Assembly: GCF_900101625.1 (NCBI RefSeq)
Contig: NZ_FMYZ01000003.1
Location: 496,001 to 560,000 of the forward strand
Direction: 5' to 3'
Length of the DNA: 64,000 bases
Source of the DNA: Cupriavidus sp. YR651
GTDB taxonomy: Bacteria > Pseudomonadota > Gammaproteobacteria > Burkholderiales > Burkholderiaceae
Below are positions 26,450 through 35,969 of this stretch, piece by piece. The translations under genes and the position numbers were made by a program. Numbering within the stretch: position 1 is the stretch's first letter; each line of letters starts with the position of its first letter. Below the pieces are notes generated by a model that was not told where the DNA came from, ran no database searches, and worked only from the letters and a program-made list of their open reading frames with translations.

Positions 26450-28399
26450 ATGCCGGATCCGTGGACGTCGGACCTTGCACCGTCCCGCGATGGTGCGGGC
26501 ACCGATGCGGTCGCACAAACTGACGGGGAACGGGCTGCGCGAGCGTACGCCATGCTCGACGCCGTGGACGACACCGCCATCTTCGCGTTGTCGCCGGATG
26601 GCCGCGTGCGCGAATGGACCGCGGCCGCGCGGCGCGCGTTGCTCTATACGGCGGACGACATCGCCGGACAGCATTTCTCGTGCTTGCATACGCCCGAATC
26701 CATCGCCCAGGGCGAGCCCGGCCGCTGGTTCGAAGCGGCCCGCGCCACCGGCCGGGCCGAGGACAAGGGCTGGCGTGTGCGGCGCGACGGGAGCGTGTTC
26801 TACGCCAGCGCGGTGATGACGGCCATCACCGGCCCCGACGGCCAGCCGGACGGCTTCGCGGTGGTCTGCCGCGACATCACCATCCAGTATGCGGCCGAGG
26901 AAAACGCCAGGCTGGCCGAGGCGCGACGGCTGCTGCTGGCGGACACGCTGCACGACCACGCGATCTGCGAACTGAGCACCGAGGGCGAGATCCGCGAATG
27001 GAGCCGCGGCGCGGCCGGCATCTTCGGCTACTCCCGGCAGGAGGCGGTTGGCCAGCCGTTGTCGATGCTGTACGCGCGGCCGGACGTCGCCGCCGGCAAT
27101 GACCTGGCCGTGCTGAACGACGTGCGCGCCACCGGCCAGTGGGAGGGCGAAGATCGTTTGCAGCGGCAGGACGGATCGCTCGTCCGCTGTCTGATCCGGG
27201 CGGTGTTGTTGCGCGATGCGGCATCCTGTCCGACCGGCATCCTGTGGGCCGCGCGGGATATTTCCGATGCAGCGCGGCTGGAGGAACTGGAAGGGGCCAG
27301 CCGGCGCGTGCAGTCCTTCCTGGCCATCCTGGCGCACGAACTGCGCAATCCGCTGGCGCCGATCCGCAATGCCGTGGATGTCATCCGCCTGACACCTGCG
27401 CTGGATGGCCGCATCCACCGTTGCGCGGAAATCATCGGCCGCCAGATCCAGTTGCTGACCCGGCTGGTGACCGACCTGATGGACGTGGGCCGCGTCACCG
27501 CTGGAAAACTCAGGGTGCAGCCGGTGCCCACCTTGTACAACGAGATCGTGACGGCCGCCGTCGAGGCCATTCGCCCGGTGCTGGACGCGGCGGGCCATAG
27601 CCTGACGGTGACGCTGCCGCGCGACCCGCTCTTCGTCAATGCTGATGCGGCCCGTCTGGGACAGGTGCTGGCCAACCTGCTGAGCAACGCCACCAAGTAC
27701 ACCCCGCGCGGCGGTGCGATATCGGTGCATGTGAGCGCCGAGGACGGCAACGTCATCACCGCTGTTGGCGATACGGGCCAGGGCATTGCGCCGGATGCGC
27801 TTGACCGCATCTTCAACCTGTTTTCGCAGGAAGGGGAGGACGGCAGCGCGCGCGGCGGCCTCGGCATCGGCCTGGCGCTGGCGCGTGCCGTCGTGGAAGC
27901 GCATGGCGGCGCCATTCAGGCCCGCAGCGCCGGCGAAGGGCAAGGCAGCACCTTCACGGTGATGCTGCCGGAGGTGGAGATGGACGGCGCCAGCGTAACG
28001 CGCGCGGTCTCGGCGGATTGCACCGGCCAGCGCATCCTCATCGTGGACGACAGTCCGGATTCCGCGGACAGCATGGCGGCGCTGCTGACCGTGCTGGGGC
28101 ACGAGGCGCGGCCCGCCTACAACGGCATGGAAGCGCTGGCGCTGGCGCGCAGCTTTGCGCCCGACGTGGTGCTACTGGACCTGGAAATGCCGGACATGAG
28201 CGGCTTCGAGGTGCTGGCGGCGCTGCGCGCGGACGACACCGCGGCGGCGTCGGCCAGACTGCGCGTGTTCGCGCTCACCGGCCGGGGCACGGCGGAGGAT
28301 CGCCGCAGGACCAAGGCGGCGGGCTTCGACGATCATTTGGTCAAGCCGCTGACGATCGACGCGCTGTGCCAGGCTCTCGCGGGCGAGAGTCACAACTAA
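26450..28399 (+). CDS. Hybrid sensor histidine kinase: PAS-PAS-HisKA-HATPase-receiver
   Basis: This 649-residue soluble kinase has two PAS domains (about 35-145 and 165-275; the second has WSRGAAGIFGYSRQEAVGQPL), a dimerisation domain with the phospho-accepting His296 in LAHELRNPLAPI, and an ATPase with NLLSNATKYTPRGG, DTGQGIAPD and GLGIGLALARAVVEAHGG. A C-terminal receiver shows ILIVDDSPDSAD, VVLLDLEMPDMSGF (phospho-Asp) and LVKPL. There are no membrane segments, so it senses a cytosolic signal, possibly through a PAS cofactor. No partner regulator is adjacent; its own receiver may pass the phosphate on or serve as an inhibitor. Confidence 0.93.
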   Translation: MPDPWTSDLAPSRDGAGTDAVAQTDGERAARAYAMLDAVDDTAIFALSPDGRVREWTAAARRALLYTADDIAGQHFSCLHTPESIAQGEPGRWFEAARATGRAEDKGWRVRRDGSVFYASAVMTAITGPDGQPDGFAVVCRDITIQYAAEENARLAEARRLLLADTLHDHAICELSTEGEIREWSRGAAGIFGYSRQEAVGQPLSMLYARPDVAAGNDLAVLNDVRATGQWEGEDRLQRQDGSLVRCLIRAVLLRDAASCPTGILWAARDISDAARLEELEGASRRVQSFLAILAHELRNPLAPIRNAVDVIRLTPALDGRIHRCAEIIGRQIQLLTRLVTDLMDVGRVTAGKLRVQPVPTLYNEIVTAAVEAIRPVLDAAGHSLTVTLPRDPLFVNADAARLGQVLANLLSNATKYTPRGGAISVHVSAEDGNVITAVGDTGQGIAPDALDRIFNLFSQEGEDGSARGGLGIGLALARAVVEAHGGAIQARSAGEGQGSTFTVMLPEVEMDGASVTRAVSADCTGQRILIVDDSPDSADSMAALLTVLGHEARPAYNGMEALALARSFAPDVVLLDLEMPDMSGFEVLAALRADDTAAASARLRVFALTGRGTAEDRRRTKAAGFDDHLVKPLTIDALCQALAGESHN

Positions 28400-28747
28400 G
28401 CCGCTGGCTGCGCGGCCGTCGTCGCACGCCATCCAGTCTGGTTGCGTTGCGGCAAGGGATGGCGACGGATACCTGCCTGATGAATTCCCTGACGAATCAG
28501 CCAAGTCAGAACGACACGATGCAGTGCGCGGGCGCGGCAGGAATGCACTGCGTCACACCCCATGCGGCAGATGGCAGCGCTCGCCCCGGCGGCGCCGGTC
28601 GAACATGAAACTCGCGACTTCACACGACCGTTTGGCTTGCCGTGATCACCTTGACTGCCTTTACTTCACAACACGGGGGAATGATTCCTTGTCGCCGCAG
28701 ACTTGCGGCAGCAAGCCGGTGTTCTTGTGACTTCAACGGAGGTCCAA
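28400..28747. other. Intergenic stretch between the kinase and the DUF1326 gene
   Basis: No gene is supported. A GCAGTGC/GCACTGC inverted repeat is seen near 28522-28552. The right end has a strong GGAGGT ribosome site for the DUF1326 gene. A 42-codon frame starting near 28480 lacks a ribosome site. Confidence 0.5.
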
Positions 28748-29350
28748 ATGAGCTATCACCTGGAAGGTCGCCTGCTCGAGGTTTGCAATTGCAATGTCCT
28801 GTGCCCGTGCTGGATTGGCGAAGACCCGGACAATGGCACCTGCGACACCATCGTCGCGTGGCGGATAGACAAGGGAACGGTCGATGGCGTCGACGTCGGC
28901 GGCAATACCATCGCGGCGGTGGCGCACGTGCCGGGCAACATCCTGCAAGGCAACTGGACTGCCGCGATCTTCGTGGATGACAAGGCCTCCAAGGCGCAGG
29001 AAGAAGCACTCCTGAAGGTGTACACCGGGCAGGCCGGCGGGCCGGTGGCGGACCTCGCCAAGCTCATCGGCACGGTGGTGTCCGTGGAGCGGGCGCCGAT
29101 CACCTTCACGGTGGTGGCGGGCAAGGGCACACTCGAGATCGGCAAGGACTACTACGCCGAGCTTGAACCCTACCTCGGCGCCACCGGCGGGCAGACCACG
29201 CTATCGGATACCGTGTTCTCGACGGTGCCGGGGGCGCCGGTCTTTGTCGGCAAGGCCCCGACCTATCGCTCGAAGAACGCCGCGATCGGCATCGACCTCG
29301 ACATCAAGAACCACAACGCCCTGCAAAGCACGTTCGTCTTCGACGCATGA
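28748..29350 (+). CDS. DUF1326 protein with Cys-rich N-terminal motif
   Basis: This 200-residue soluble protein has a Cys cluster EVCNCNVLCPCW near residues 11-22, fitting metal or thiol chemistry. The remainder is a beta-rich domain with GNWTAAIFVDD and YYAELEPYLGATGG. The family (DUF1326) has no established function. The start is clear: GGAGGTCCAA precedes the ATG. Its stop overlaps the start of the DUF2182 membrane-protein gene by 4 bp. The two families are often found together, so the pair probably forms one functional unit, perhaps for a metal ion. The function is otherwise unknown. Confidence 0.85.
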   Translation: MSYHLEGRLLEVCNCNVLCPCWIGEDPDNGTCDTIVAWRIDKGTVDGVDVGGNTIAAVAHVPGNILQGNWTAAIFVDDKASKAQEEALLKVYTGQAGGPVADLAKLIGTVVSVERAPITFTVVAGKGTLEIGKDYYAELEPYLGATGGQTTLSDTVFSTVPGAPVFVGKAPTYRSKNAAIGIDLDIKNHNALQSTFVFDA

Positions 29351-30162
29351 ACCCGACGGCAGGCCCGGCGCCGTCCGGCGCCGCGCGCCATCATCGCGTG
29401 TTCCTGCCGATCCTGGTGGCACTGATCGCGCTGGCGTGGGCGACGTTGTGGGCGTGGACGCGCAGTCCGTACGGGCGCTATCTGGAACACGGTGACTGGA
29501 CCGCGTCCGGGCCGGCGGCGTTCCTGTGCCGTGTGGTTCCCGCCGGCGATGTGGTGGTGCCGCTGGTGCTGTACGCCGCCGCGTGGATTCTGATGACGGC
29601 GGCCATGATGCTGCCGACGACCTTGCCGTTGTTCAACGCCTTCGACCGGTTGACGGCCCAGCGCCCGGACCACGCGCGGCTGCTCATGTTGCTCGCCCTC
29701 GGCTACATCACGGTGTGGGGCGCCTTCGGGCTGCTGGCGCACGCCGCGCACAGTGCGGTGCTGTCGCTGTTCGCCAGCGTGCCCGCGCTGGCCTGGCATG
29801 GCTGGCTGATCGGCGCCGCGATCATTGCACTGGCCGGCGCATTCCAGTTCAGCCGGCTCAAGTACCAGTGCCTGGAAAAGTGCCGCACGCCGTTGAGCTT
29901 CGTCATCGAGCACTGGCGCGGGCAGGCGCAAGCGTGGCACGCGTTTGCGCTGGGCACGCTGCACGGCCTGTTCTGCGTCGGGTGCTGCTGGGCACTGATG
30001 CTGTTGATGTTCACGCTCGGCACCGGCAGCCTCGGCTGGATGCTCTTGCTCGCGGCCGCCATGGCGATCGAAAAGAACGTGCGCTGGGGCCGGCGGCTTA
30101 GCGCACCGCTCGGTGTCGCCCTGTTGTCGTGGGCAGTCGTCCTGGTGACGACTCATGCGTGA
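29347..30162 (+). CDS. DUF2182 predicted metal-binding membrane protein
   Basis: This 271-residue inner-membrane protein has about seven hydrophobic segments. Family hallmarks are present: WILMTAAMMLPTTLPLF in an early helix, YQCLEKCRTPLSF (Cys-x3-Cys) in the central loop, and the C-terminal GLFCVGCCWALMLLMF. It is classed as a predicted metal-binding integral membrane protein, but its function is unproven. Translational coupling to the DUF1326 gene suggests that the soluble Cys-rich partner works with it at the membrane. It is convergent with the sigma54 activator gene, the stops being adjacent. Confidence 0.87.
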   Translation: MNPTAGPAPSGAARHHRVFLPILVALIALAWATLWAWTRSPYGRYLEHGDWTASGPAAFLCRVVPAGDVVVPLVLYAAAWILMTAAMMLPTTLPLFNAFDRLTAQRPDHARLLMLLALGYITVWGAFGLLAHAAHSAVLSLFASVPALAWHGWLIGAAIIALAGAFQFSRLKYQCLEKCRTPLSFVIEHWRGQAQAWHAFALGTLHGLFCVGCCWALMLLMFTLGTGSLGWMLLLAAAMAIEKNVRWGRRLSAPLGVALLSWAVVLVTTHA

Positions 30163-31245
30163 CTATCCGGCGCGATAGACATCCAGCCGGTTATAGAGCG
30201 TCTTCAGGCTGATGCCGAGCGCGTGGGCGGCCTGCCGCTTGTCGCCATTGAACCGGGCCAGCGTGGCGAGGATGATCTCGCGCTGGGTGTCCGCCAGCGT
30301 CGTGCCCACGCGCACGCTCACCACGCCGTCGACCGTGGTGGGCCGTGGCGGCTGGTTGGCCAGGGTGGGATTGCCGATCTCCACCTGCTGATCGGCCAGG
30401 ATGTAGGCGCGATAGACCGCATTCTTGAGCTCGCGCACGTTGCCCGGCCAGTCGTAGCGCGTCAGCCGCTCCAGCGACCCCGCCGAGAACGATTTGTCCG
30501 TTTGCTCCATGGCGTTGAACTCCGCCAGGAAATGACGGGCCAGCGGAACGATGTCCTCGGTGCGTTCGCGCAGCGGCGGGATATGCAGCGGGAAGACGGC
30601 CAGCCGGTAGAGCAAGTCCTCGCGCAACTGGCCGTTTCGCACGGCCTCCATCGGGTCCCGGTTGGTGGCCGCCAGGATGCGCACGTCGCTGACTAGCTGG
30701 GCGTCGCCGCCCACGCGATGAAACGTCCGGGACTCCAGCACGCGCAGCAGCTTGATCTGCATTTCCAGCGGCATTTCCGTGACTTCATCGAGGAACAGCG
30801 TGCCGCCCTGTGCCTGCTCGAAATACCCCGCCTTCTGTTCCAGCGCACCGGTAAAGCCACCTTTCTCGTGGCCGAAGAGCTCGGATTCGATCAGCGTCGG
30901 CGCGATGGCGCCGCAATTGACCGCCACGAACGGACCGGTGCTGCGGCTGCTGCGCTCGTGCACGGCACGGGCGACCACTTCCTTGCCGCTGCCGCTTTCG
31001 CCCACGGCGAGCATCGTCACGTCCGTTGCCGCCACGCGGTTGAGCTGGGCGATCAGGCGCTGCATGGCGGGCGAGGTGCTCTCCCATAGCAGGGATACCT
31101 GGGCGGGCGCGGCGCGGCGCCCCGGCACGCGAGGTGGCGGCATGGCCCGTCCGGGGAGTAGCGTGGCGGTGGAGGACACGAGGTTTTCGCTTGGGCCGGC
31201 ACGTGCATCTCCCGCTTCGGGAGGGGGCGTGCAGGCGCGTCGCAT
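30163..31245 (-). CDS. Sigma54-dependent activator lacking a sensory domain
   Basis: This is a 360-residue AAA+ activator with a Fis-type C-terminus. After about 50 residues without a recognisable sensor come the AAA+ blocks: [12 protein letters not shown] (Walker A), [11 protein letters not shown] (the sigma54-contact loop, usually GAFTGA), [13 protein letters not shown] (Walker B) and the R-finger region. The HTH is [20 protein letters not shown]. With no receiver or GAF domain it resembles PspF-type activators and may be controlled by a binding partner. It diverges from the receiver-containing paralog at 31587, with almost the same HTH. Its target is unknown; the convergent DUF1326-DUF2182 pair is one candidate. 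Confidence 0.9.
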   Translation of the reverse strand: MRRACTPPPEAGDARAGPSENLVSSTATLLPGRAMPPPRVPGRRAAPAQVSLLWESTSPAMQRLIAQLNRVAATDVTMLAVGESGSGKEVVARAVHERSSRSTGPFVAVNCGAIAPTLIESELFGHEKGGFTGALEQKAGYFEQAQGGTLFLDEVTEMPLEMQIKLLRVLESRTFHRVGGDAQLVSDVRILAATNRDPMEAVRNGQLREDLLYRLAVFPLHIPPLRERTEDIVPLARHFLAEFNAMEQTDKSFSAGSLERLTRYDWPGNVRELKNAVYRAYILADQQVEIGNPTLANQPPRPTTVDGVVSVRVGTTLADTQREIILATLARFNGDKRQAAHALGISLKTLYNRLDVYRAG

Positions 31246-31586
31246 GGGTGGAAGATGGTTACCATGCTATCTGCTCGGGGCGAGGGTGGCTACCGCCCGG
31301 GCCGCTGTCGCGGCAAGGTCCGACACCTGTGTCAGACGAACACTGGCATAACGGCCCTGGCGGCGTCGCTAGACTTCAGCATGACTTTCCGTACAGTTGG
31401 GGAACAGTTGCCCGTGTTCCGGGCGCGTAGTGTTGTGCGTGGCGTGGAGGACGCAACCGAGGACGCAACCGAGGTTGCAACAAGCGCCTGCAGCGACATG
31501 ACCATGACTATCAGAACCATCAGACTCCGGACTCCGGATCGACATTCCACTGGACTCACGGGGACAAACGGACGCCGACGGACCCT
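31246..31586. promoter_or_regulatory. Divergent region between two sigma54 activator genes
   Basis: The 341 bp hold a GACAC-CT-GTGTC dyad (31322-31333) and a 12-bp tandem array (31447-31482). No good match to a -24/-12 sigma54 promoter was found. The dyad could be a site for either activator; this is an inference. Confidence 0.4.
31447..31482. repeat. 12-bp tandem repeat, 3 units
   Basis: The unit GAGGACGCAACC occurs twice exactly and a third time as GAGGTTGCAACA, between the two sigma54 activator genes. Confidence 0.85.
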
Positions 31587-32990
31587 ATGCCACACATCCT
31601 GATCGTTGATGACGACGAAAACGCCTGTGCTGCGCTGGCGGAGATTGTCGCGATCGAAGGATTTTCCTCCGCGACGGCCGGCAGTCTGCGCGAAGCCCGC
31701 CTGCAGATCGGCTGGCGCATGCCCGATGCCGTACTCGCCGACTTGCGGTTGCCCGACGGCAACGGCATGGAACTGTTCGAGGAAGTGGGCTCGGCCGGCG
31801 TCGAAGTGATCCTGACGACCGGCTACGCCAGCGTGGAAAGTGCCGTGGAGGCGCTGCGCCTGGGTGCCACCGATTACCTGGTCAAGCCGATCAACGTGAC
31901 GCGCCTGCAAACGGTGCTCAAGCGGATTGCCACCACCGGCGAACTCAAAGCCGAGATTCATTCGCTGCGCGGCGAACTGCGCCGCTATGGCCGCTTTGGC
32001 CGCCTGCTGGGCGGGTCCGAGGCCATGCAGGCGGTCTACGACCAGTTGAGCAAGGTGGGGCCGACCGAGGCCACCGTGCTGCTAACAGGCGAAAGCGGCA
32101 CCGGCAAGGAACTCGCTGCCCAGACCGTGCACGAATTGTCGGCGCGCCGGCGCCAGCCGTTCCTGGCGGTGAACTGTGGCGCGATCTCGCCGACGCTGAT
32201 CGAAACCGAGATGTTCGGCCACGAGCGCGGCAGCTTTACCGGCGCGGACCGCCAGCACAAGGGCTATTTCGAGCGGGCCGACGGCGGCACGCTGTTCCTC
32301 GATGAAATCACCGAGATGCCGCTCGAATTGCAGGTCAAGTTGCTGCGCGTGCTGGAGACCGGCACCTTTATGCGCGTGGGCACCAATCGCGAATCGCATG
32401 CCGATGTGCGCGTGCTGGCGGCGACCAACCGCAACCCCGAGGAGGCGGTGGCGGAAGGCAAGCTGCGCGCCGATCTCTATCACCGCCTCAACGTGTTCCC
32501 GATCGAGCTGCCGCCGCTGCGCGCGCGTGGCGACGACGTCGTGCAGATCGCCAATACGATGCTGGAGCAGCTCAATGCGGAGCAGGGCACGCAGCGGCGC
32601 TTTTCCGGCAGCGTGCTGGAAAGCCTGCGTATGCACGCGTGGCCCGGCAACGTCCGCGAACTGCGCAACTTTGTGCAGCGCGCCTACATCATGGCCGACC
32701 ACGATGTGATTGCCGAGGTACAGATCCCGTTGCAGGTGGCGGCGGCGCCGTCCGCCGCCACGGCGGTGGTGTCGGTGCCGGTGGGGATGTCCCTGGCGGA
32801 GGCCGATCGCCAGCTCATCTTTGCCACGCTCGAGCAATGCGCGGGGGTAAAGAAGCATGCGGCGGAAATTCTGGGCATCAGTTTGAAGACTTTGTACAAC
32901 CGGCTGGAGGACTATGCGGCCAAGGGCGAGTTGCCGGAATGGCTGCGCGCCTCGCGAAACGGTGACGCCAGCCCGCCTGCCGCCTCGTGA
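31587..32990 (+). CDS. NtrC-family sigma54 response regulator
   Basis: This 467-residue regulator has receiver, AAA+ and Fis-type HTH domains. The receiver (1-120) starts [11 protein letters not shown] with phospho-Asp52 in [10 protein letters not shown] and ends VKPINVTRL. The AAA+ domain (about 140-375) has [24 protein letters not shown] (sigma54 contact) and [13 protein letters not shown]. The HTH ([16 protein letters not shown]) nearly matches that of the divergent activator at 30163-31245. No complete kinase is adjacent; the degenerate kinase-like gene at 33132 lies just downstream, so the phosphodonor may be encoded elsewhere. Confidence 0.93.
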   Translation: MPHILIVDDDENACAALAEIVAIEGFSSATAGSLREARLQIGWRMPDAVLADLRLPDGNGMELFEEVGSAGVEVILTTGYASVESAVEALRLGATDYLVKPINVTRLQTVLKRIATTGELKAEIHSLRGELRRYGRFGRLLGGSEAMQAVYDQLSKVGPTEATVLLTGESGTGKELAAQTVHELSARRRQPFLAVNCGAISPTLIETEMFGHERGSFTGADRQHKGYFERADGGTLFLDEITEMPLELQVKLLRVLETGTFMRVGTNRESHADVRVLAATNRNPEEAVAEGKLRADLYHRLNVFPIELPPLRARGDDVVQIANTMLEQLNAEQGTQRRFSGSVLESLRMHAWPGNVRELRNFVQRAYIMADHDVIAEVQIPLQVAAAPSAATAVVSVPVGMSLAEADRQLIFATLEQCAGVKKHAAEILGISLKTLYNRLEDYAAKGELPEWLRASRNGDASPPAAS

Positions 32991-33131
32991 GCGGCGGCGC
33001 TGATGGGGGGCGTGACACGGAATCCGCCGCGCGGCGGCCTGCGGTGCACGATTCTTGCGTGGCATCCATAACATGAGCGGTTCCAGGCGAGTTCCGTTTG
33101 TGACAACTGGCTGGTTTGCGGATCACTAAAC

Positions 33132-33938
33132 ATGGCCGACGCACCGAGCTCTTCCTCCTACTCTCCGCCGGACGGCGCCCAGGCAGACGCGGAGCTGCCG
33201 CTTGTGCGCAGCATTGCCGAGGTGGCGGCCCTGATCGAGCAGGCCGCGCACGACTTGCGCTCGTCGCTGAACGCCATTCAGAGCTGGGGCTACGTGCTGG
33301 ACCGCTCGATCGATTCGCTGGCGGCACCTGCGCAGCGTGCGCTGGACGGCATCCGCTCTGGCATGCAGCAGCAACTGGCCCTGATCGAGGAAATGGAAGA
33401 GGCGGTGCGGTTGCTGGCCGACGAGCGCGCCCCGGCGTGGCAGGGCACGGACTTGCGTGCCGCCGCCGAACAGGCGATTGCCGACAAGCGTGGCGCCGCC
33501 GAGGCGCGCGGCGTCATCCTGGGGACGCTGGAATGCAAGAGTGCGGATGGCGCGGACTTCCGCGTCGATAGCGACGCGCTGCGTCTGGCGCCGCTCATGC
33601 GTCATTTGCTGATTCACTGCATCTGGCGGGCGCAGGCGGGCGGTTCCGTGAAGGCCTATCTGACGGCCGAGGCCGATTTCGTGAAGTTCCGGATCACCGA
33701 AAGTCCGCCCATCGAACGTGCCAGGGGCGCCTCGCGCCTGGCCGCGCTGACCGATTTCTTCGGGCGCCGCGCGCCCGAGGATGGCACGCATTCTCCCCGG
33801 CAAAGCACGGCACTGCTGCTGACGCGGCGCATGGTGGAACTCCACGGCGCCATGCTTACCGCCGAGAACGACAACTGCGATGCCGACAATGTCACCGTGT
33901 GTATTGCCGTGCGATTTCCGCGCAAATCGGCCGCCTGA
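33132..33938 (+). CDS. Histidine kinase-like protein with degenerate ATPase
   Basis: This 268-residue soluble protein has a HisKA-like helix with EQAAHDLRSSLNAIQSW, where the His is the usual phospho-acceptor. The following region is where an ATPase should be, but the N-box reads HLLIHCIWRA instead of the normal NLLxNAxKY, and no clear DxGxG motif exists. Only a late helix (LLLTRRMVELHGAMLTAEN) resembles the G2 end. It may be a phosphotransfer protein or an inactive regulator of the preceding NtrC-type protein. It starts 142 bp after that gene on the same strand. Confidence 0.7.
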   Translation: MADAPSSSSYSPPDGAQADAELPLVRSIAEVAALIEQAAHDLRSSLNAIQSWGYVLDRSIDSLAAPAQRALDGIRSGMQQQLALIEEMEEAVRLLADERAPAWQGTDLRAAAEQAIADKRGAAEARGVILGTLECKSADGADFRVDSDALRLAPLMRHLLIHCIWRAQAGGSVKAYLTAEADFVKFRITESPPIERARGASRLAALTDFFGRRAPEDGTHSPRQSTALLLTRRMVELHGAMLTAENDNCDADNVTVCIAVRFPRKSAA

Positions 33939-33943
33939 GATGA

Positions 33944-34600
<657 letters not shown>

Positions 34601-34613
34601 TGTCGCGGCACGC

Positions 34614-34673
34614 GGGTGATTGTGCGGTTGAATACGCAGGTGATTACGAGGGTGATTGCGCGGTTGATTGCGG
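34614..34673. repeat. 12-bp degenerate tandem repeat, 5 units
   Basis: Five units (GGGTGATTGTGC, GGTTGAATACGC, AGGTGATTACGA, GGGTGATTGCGC, GGTTGATTGCGG) start 13 bp after the stop codon of the small basic protein gene. The array is non-coding in any supported frame. Confidence 0.85.
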
Positions 34674-34808
34674 ATAGCACCTGCCGCCACATTGCGGCAT
34701 CGGCCACCTCCATGCAGTCACCCCGGGGCCAGCCAGGTGCCGCCAAGTGCATTTGCATGTACGTCCCCCAACCGATGCACCGCATCACGCCTTGAACAGA
34801 GCTTCAGG

Positions 34809-34997
34809 ATGACTACGATCATCGCAGGACGATTCGATACGTTTTCCCGGGCCGAGACCGCCGCGAGGCGTTAGCGGGCCAGGGGCGTCAGGCAAGGCCG
34901 GTGGCGCGATGGCCACTGGGAAGGTTTCGATCCGCGGGCGCCGCTGGTACCCGCGGAACCGATGGAAGGGGAGGACGCCGCCCGCTGGCGTCAGTAA
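34809..34997 (+). pseudogene. Deletion pseudogene of a YflT-like stress protein
   Basis: The frame begins ATG and reads IIAGRFDTFSRAETAARR, then TAG. In the same frame after the stop it continues GRWRDGHWEGFDPRAPLVP and ends at TAA. Both parts align with the protein at 39188-39664: its start (SIVAGRFASIPEAEEVARK) and its C-terminal part (GKWDGGQWTDFDPHRPPAL). About 70 central residues are missing. The ATG lacks a strong ribosome site. This is read as an old paralog with an internal deletion and a stop. Confidence 0.75.
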
Positions 34998-35033
34998 ATG
35001 GCTCGCAACCGCTCGTTCACAGGAGGAGCTCCC

Positions 35034-35507
35034 ATGAATCGCATTGACCCGCAAACGCCGCCGGGCTCGTCACCGGAAGCGCCACCGCGCGGTGCCGCCA
35101 TCATCGGCGGCGTCGAGCAGAACACGGCGGGTCCGGGCCCGTTCGTGATGGCCTCGGACACGCTGGAAGGCAACAAGGTCATCGATCCTTCCGGCGAGGA
35201 GATCGGCACCATCGACCACATCATGCTGGATGTGCTGGGCGGGCGGATCGCCTACGCCGTGATGGCGATGGGCGGCTTCCTCGGCATCGGCGAGAAACTC
35301 CATGCGGTGCCGTGGTCCGCGCTGACGCTCGATACGCGCCGCAAGTGCTTCGTGCTGGGGGTGGAGAAGGATCGCATCAAGGCCGCGCCCGGCTTTGACA
35401 AGGAACACTGGCCCACCATGGCCAATTCGCAGTGGGCCACCAGCATCCACGAGTACTACGGCATCTCGCCGTACTGGGAGAAGGATCGCTACGACCCTTG
35501 GGCCTAG
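35034..35507 (+). CDS. PRC-barrel domain protein
   Basis: This 157-residue protein has one PRC-barrel (about residues 40-110) with EGNKVIDPSGEEIGTIDHIML, read in two blocks EGNKVIDPSGEEIG and TIDHIMLDV, plus YAVMAMGGFLGIGEKLHAVPW. The C-terminal tail is aromatic (EYYGISPYW). PRC-barrels occur in the RimM and photosynthetic H-subunit families; free-standing ones are common in stress clusters with no defined role. The ATG follows CAGGAGGAGCTCCC, a near-perfect ribosome site, so the earlier in-frame ATG at 34998 is rejected. The stop codon abuts the first copy of the 204-bp repeat element. Confidence 0.88.
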   Translation: MNRIDPQTPPGSSPEAPPRGAAIIGGVEQNTAGPGPFVMASDTLEGNKVIDPSGEEIGTIDHIMLDVLGGRIAYAVMAMGGFLGIGEKLHAVPWSALTLDTRRKCFVLGVEKDRIKAAPGFDKEHWPTMANSQWATSIHEYYGISPYWEKDRYDPWA

Positions 35508-35710
35508 GAGGTCGTTTAAAAAAGATCCTGGCGTCGTTGCCGGGTTTGCCACATTCGCTTGCCGTACCAGTTGTACTGTCTGCGGCCGCGCCCTTGCAGG
35601 GCGCGCATGCGCCAGCAGGCGCATGCCGCTACGCAGGCGGATCGCGTGCGATCCGAAACCCCTGCTTCGCCCTAGCCAGGACCGCTTCGCTTCATTTTTA
35701 AACAACCTCC
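35507..35710 (+). repeat. 204-bp MITE-like element, copy 1
   Basis: The ends are inverted repeats: GGAGGTCGTTTAAAAA at the left and TTTTTAAACAACCTCC at the right (one mismatch). Inside are three strong hairpins: CGCCCTTGCAGGGCG, GCATGCGCC/GGCGCATGC, and GGATCGC/GCGATCC. There is no transposase gene and no credible coding capacity. The first base overlaps the stop codon of the PRC-barrel gene. From GGCGTCG onward it is identical to copy 2. A miniature element moved by a transposase elsewhere fits best; a structured RNA or REP-type function is the alternative. Confidence 0.85.
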
Positions 35711-35712
35711 AA

Positions 35713-35916
35713 GAGGTCGTCTCGAAACAGATCCCGGCGTCGTTGCCGGGTTTGCCACATTCGCTTGCCGTACCAGTTGTACTGTCTGCGGCCGCGCCCT
35801 TGCAGGGCGCGCATGCGCCAGCAGGCGCATGCCGCTACGCAGGCGGATCGCGTGCGATCCGAAACCCCTGCTTCGCCCTAGCCAGGACCGCTTCGCTTCA
35901 TTTTTAAACAACCTCC
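35713..35916 (+). repeat. 204-bp MITE-like element, copy 2
   Basis: This is a direct tandem duplicate, 2 bp after copy 1. The left end differs (GAGGTCGTCTCGAAACAGATCCC), with one extra base, while the interior and right end (TTTTTAAACAACCTCC) are identical to copy 1. The identity implies a recent duplication or gene conversion. Confidence 0.85.
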
Positions 35917-35969
35917 AAGGCGTAACCGCGCGCGAGACGCGCGGCGCGCCGGATCTCATGCTGCCCCGG

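Noticed and set aside
28480-28608. A 42-codon frame with Cys residues upstream of the DUF1326 gene
   Set aside because: No ribosome site, an inverted repeat runs through it, and it has no recognisable features.
30163-31245. A second NorR or NtrC with a missing receiver due to frameshift
   Set aside because: No receiver sequence is present in any frame upstream, so it is an activator without a sensor rather than a broken gene.
35432-35701. Open frames reading through the 204-bp element, including one continuing from the PRC-barrel region
   Set aside because: The same peptide arises from each copy of the repeat in different contexts, so it reflects repeat sequence, not a protein gene.
35507-35916. 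The hairpin repeats as a CRISPR array
   Set aside because: Only two long, almost identical units without spacers, and no cas genes.
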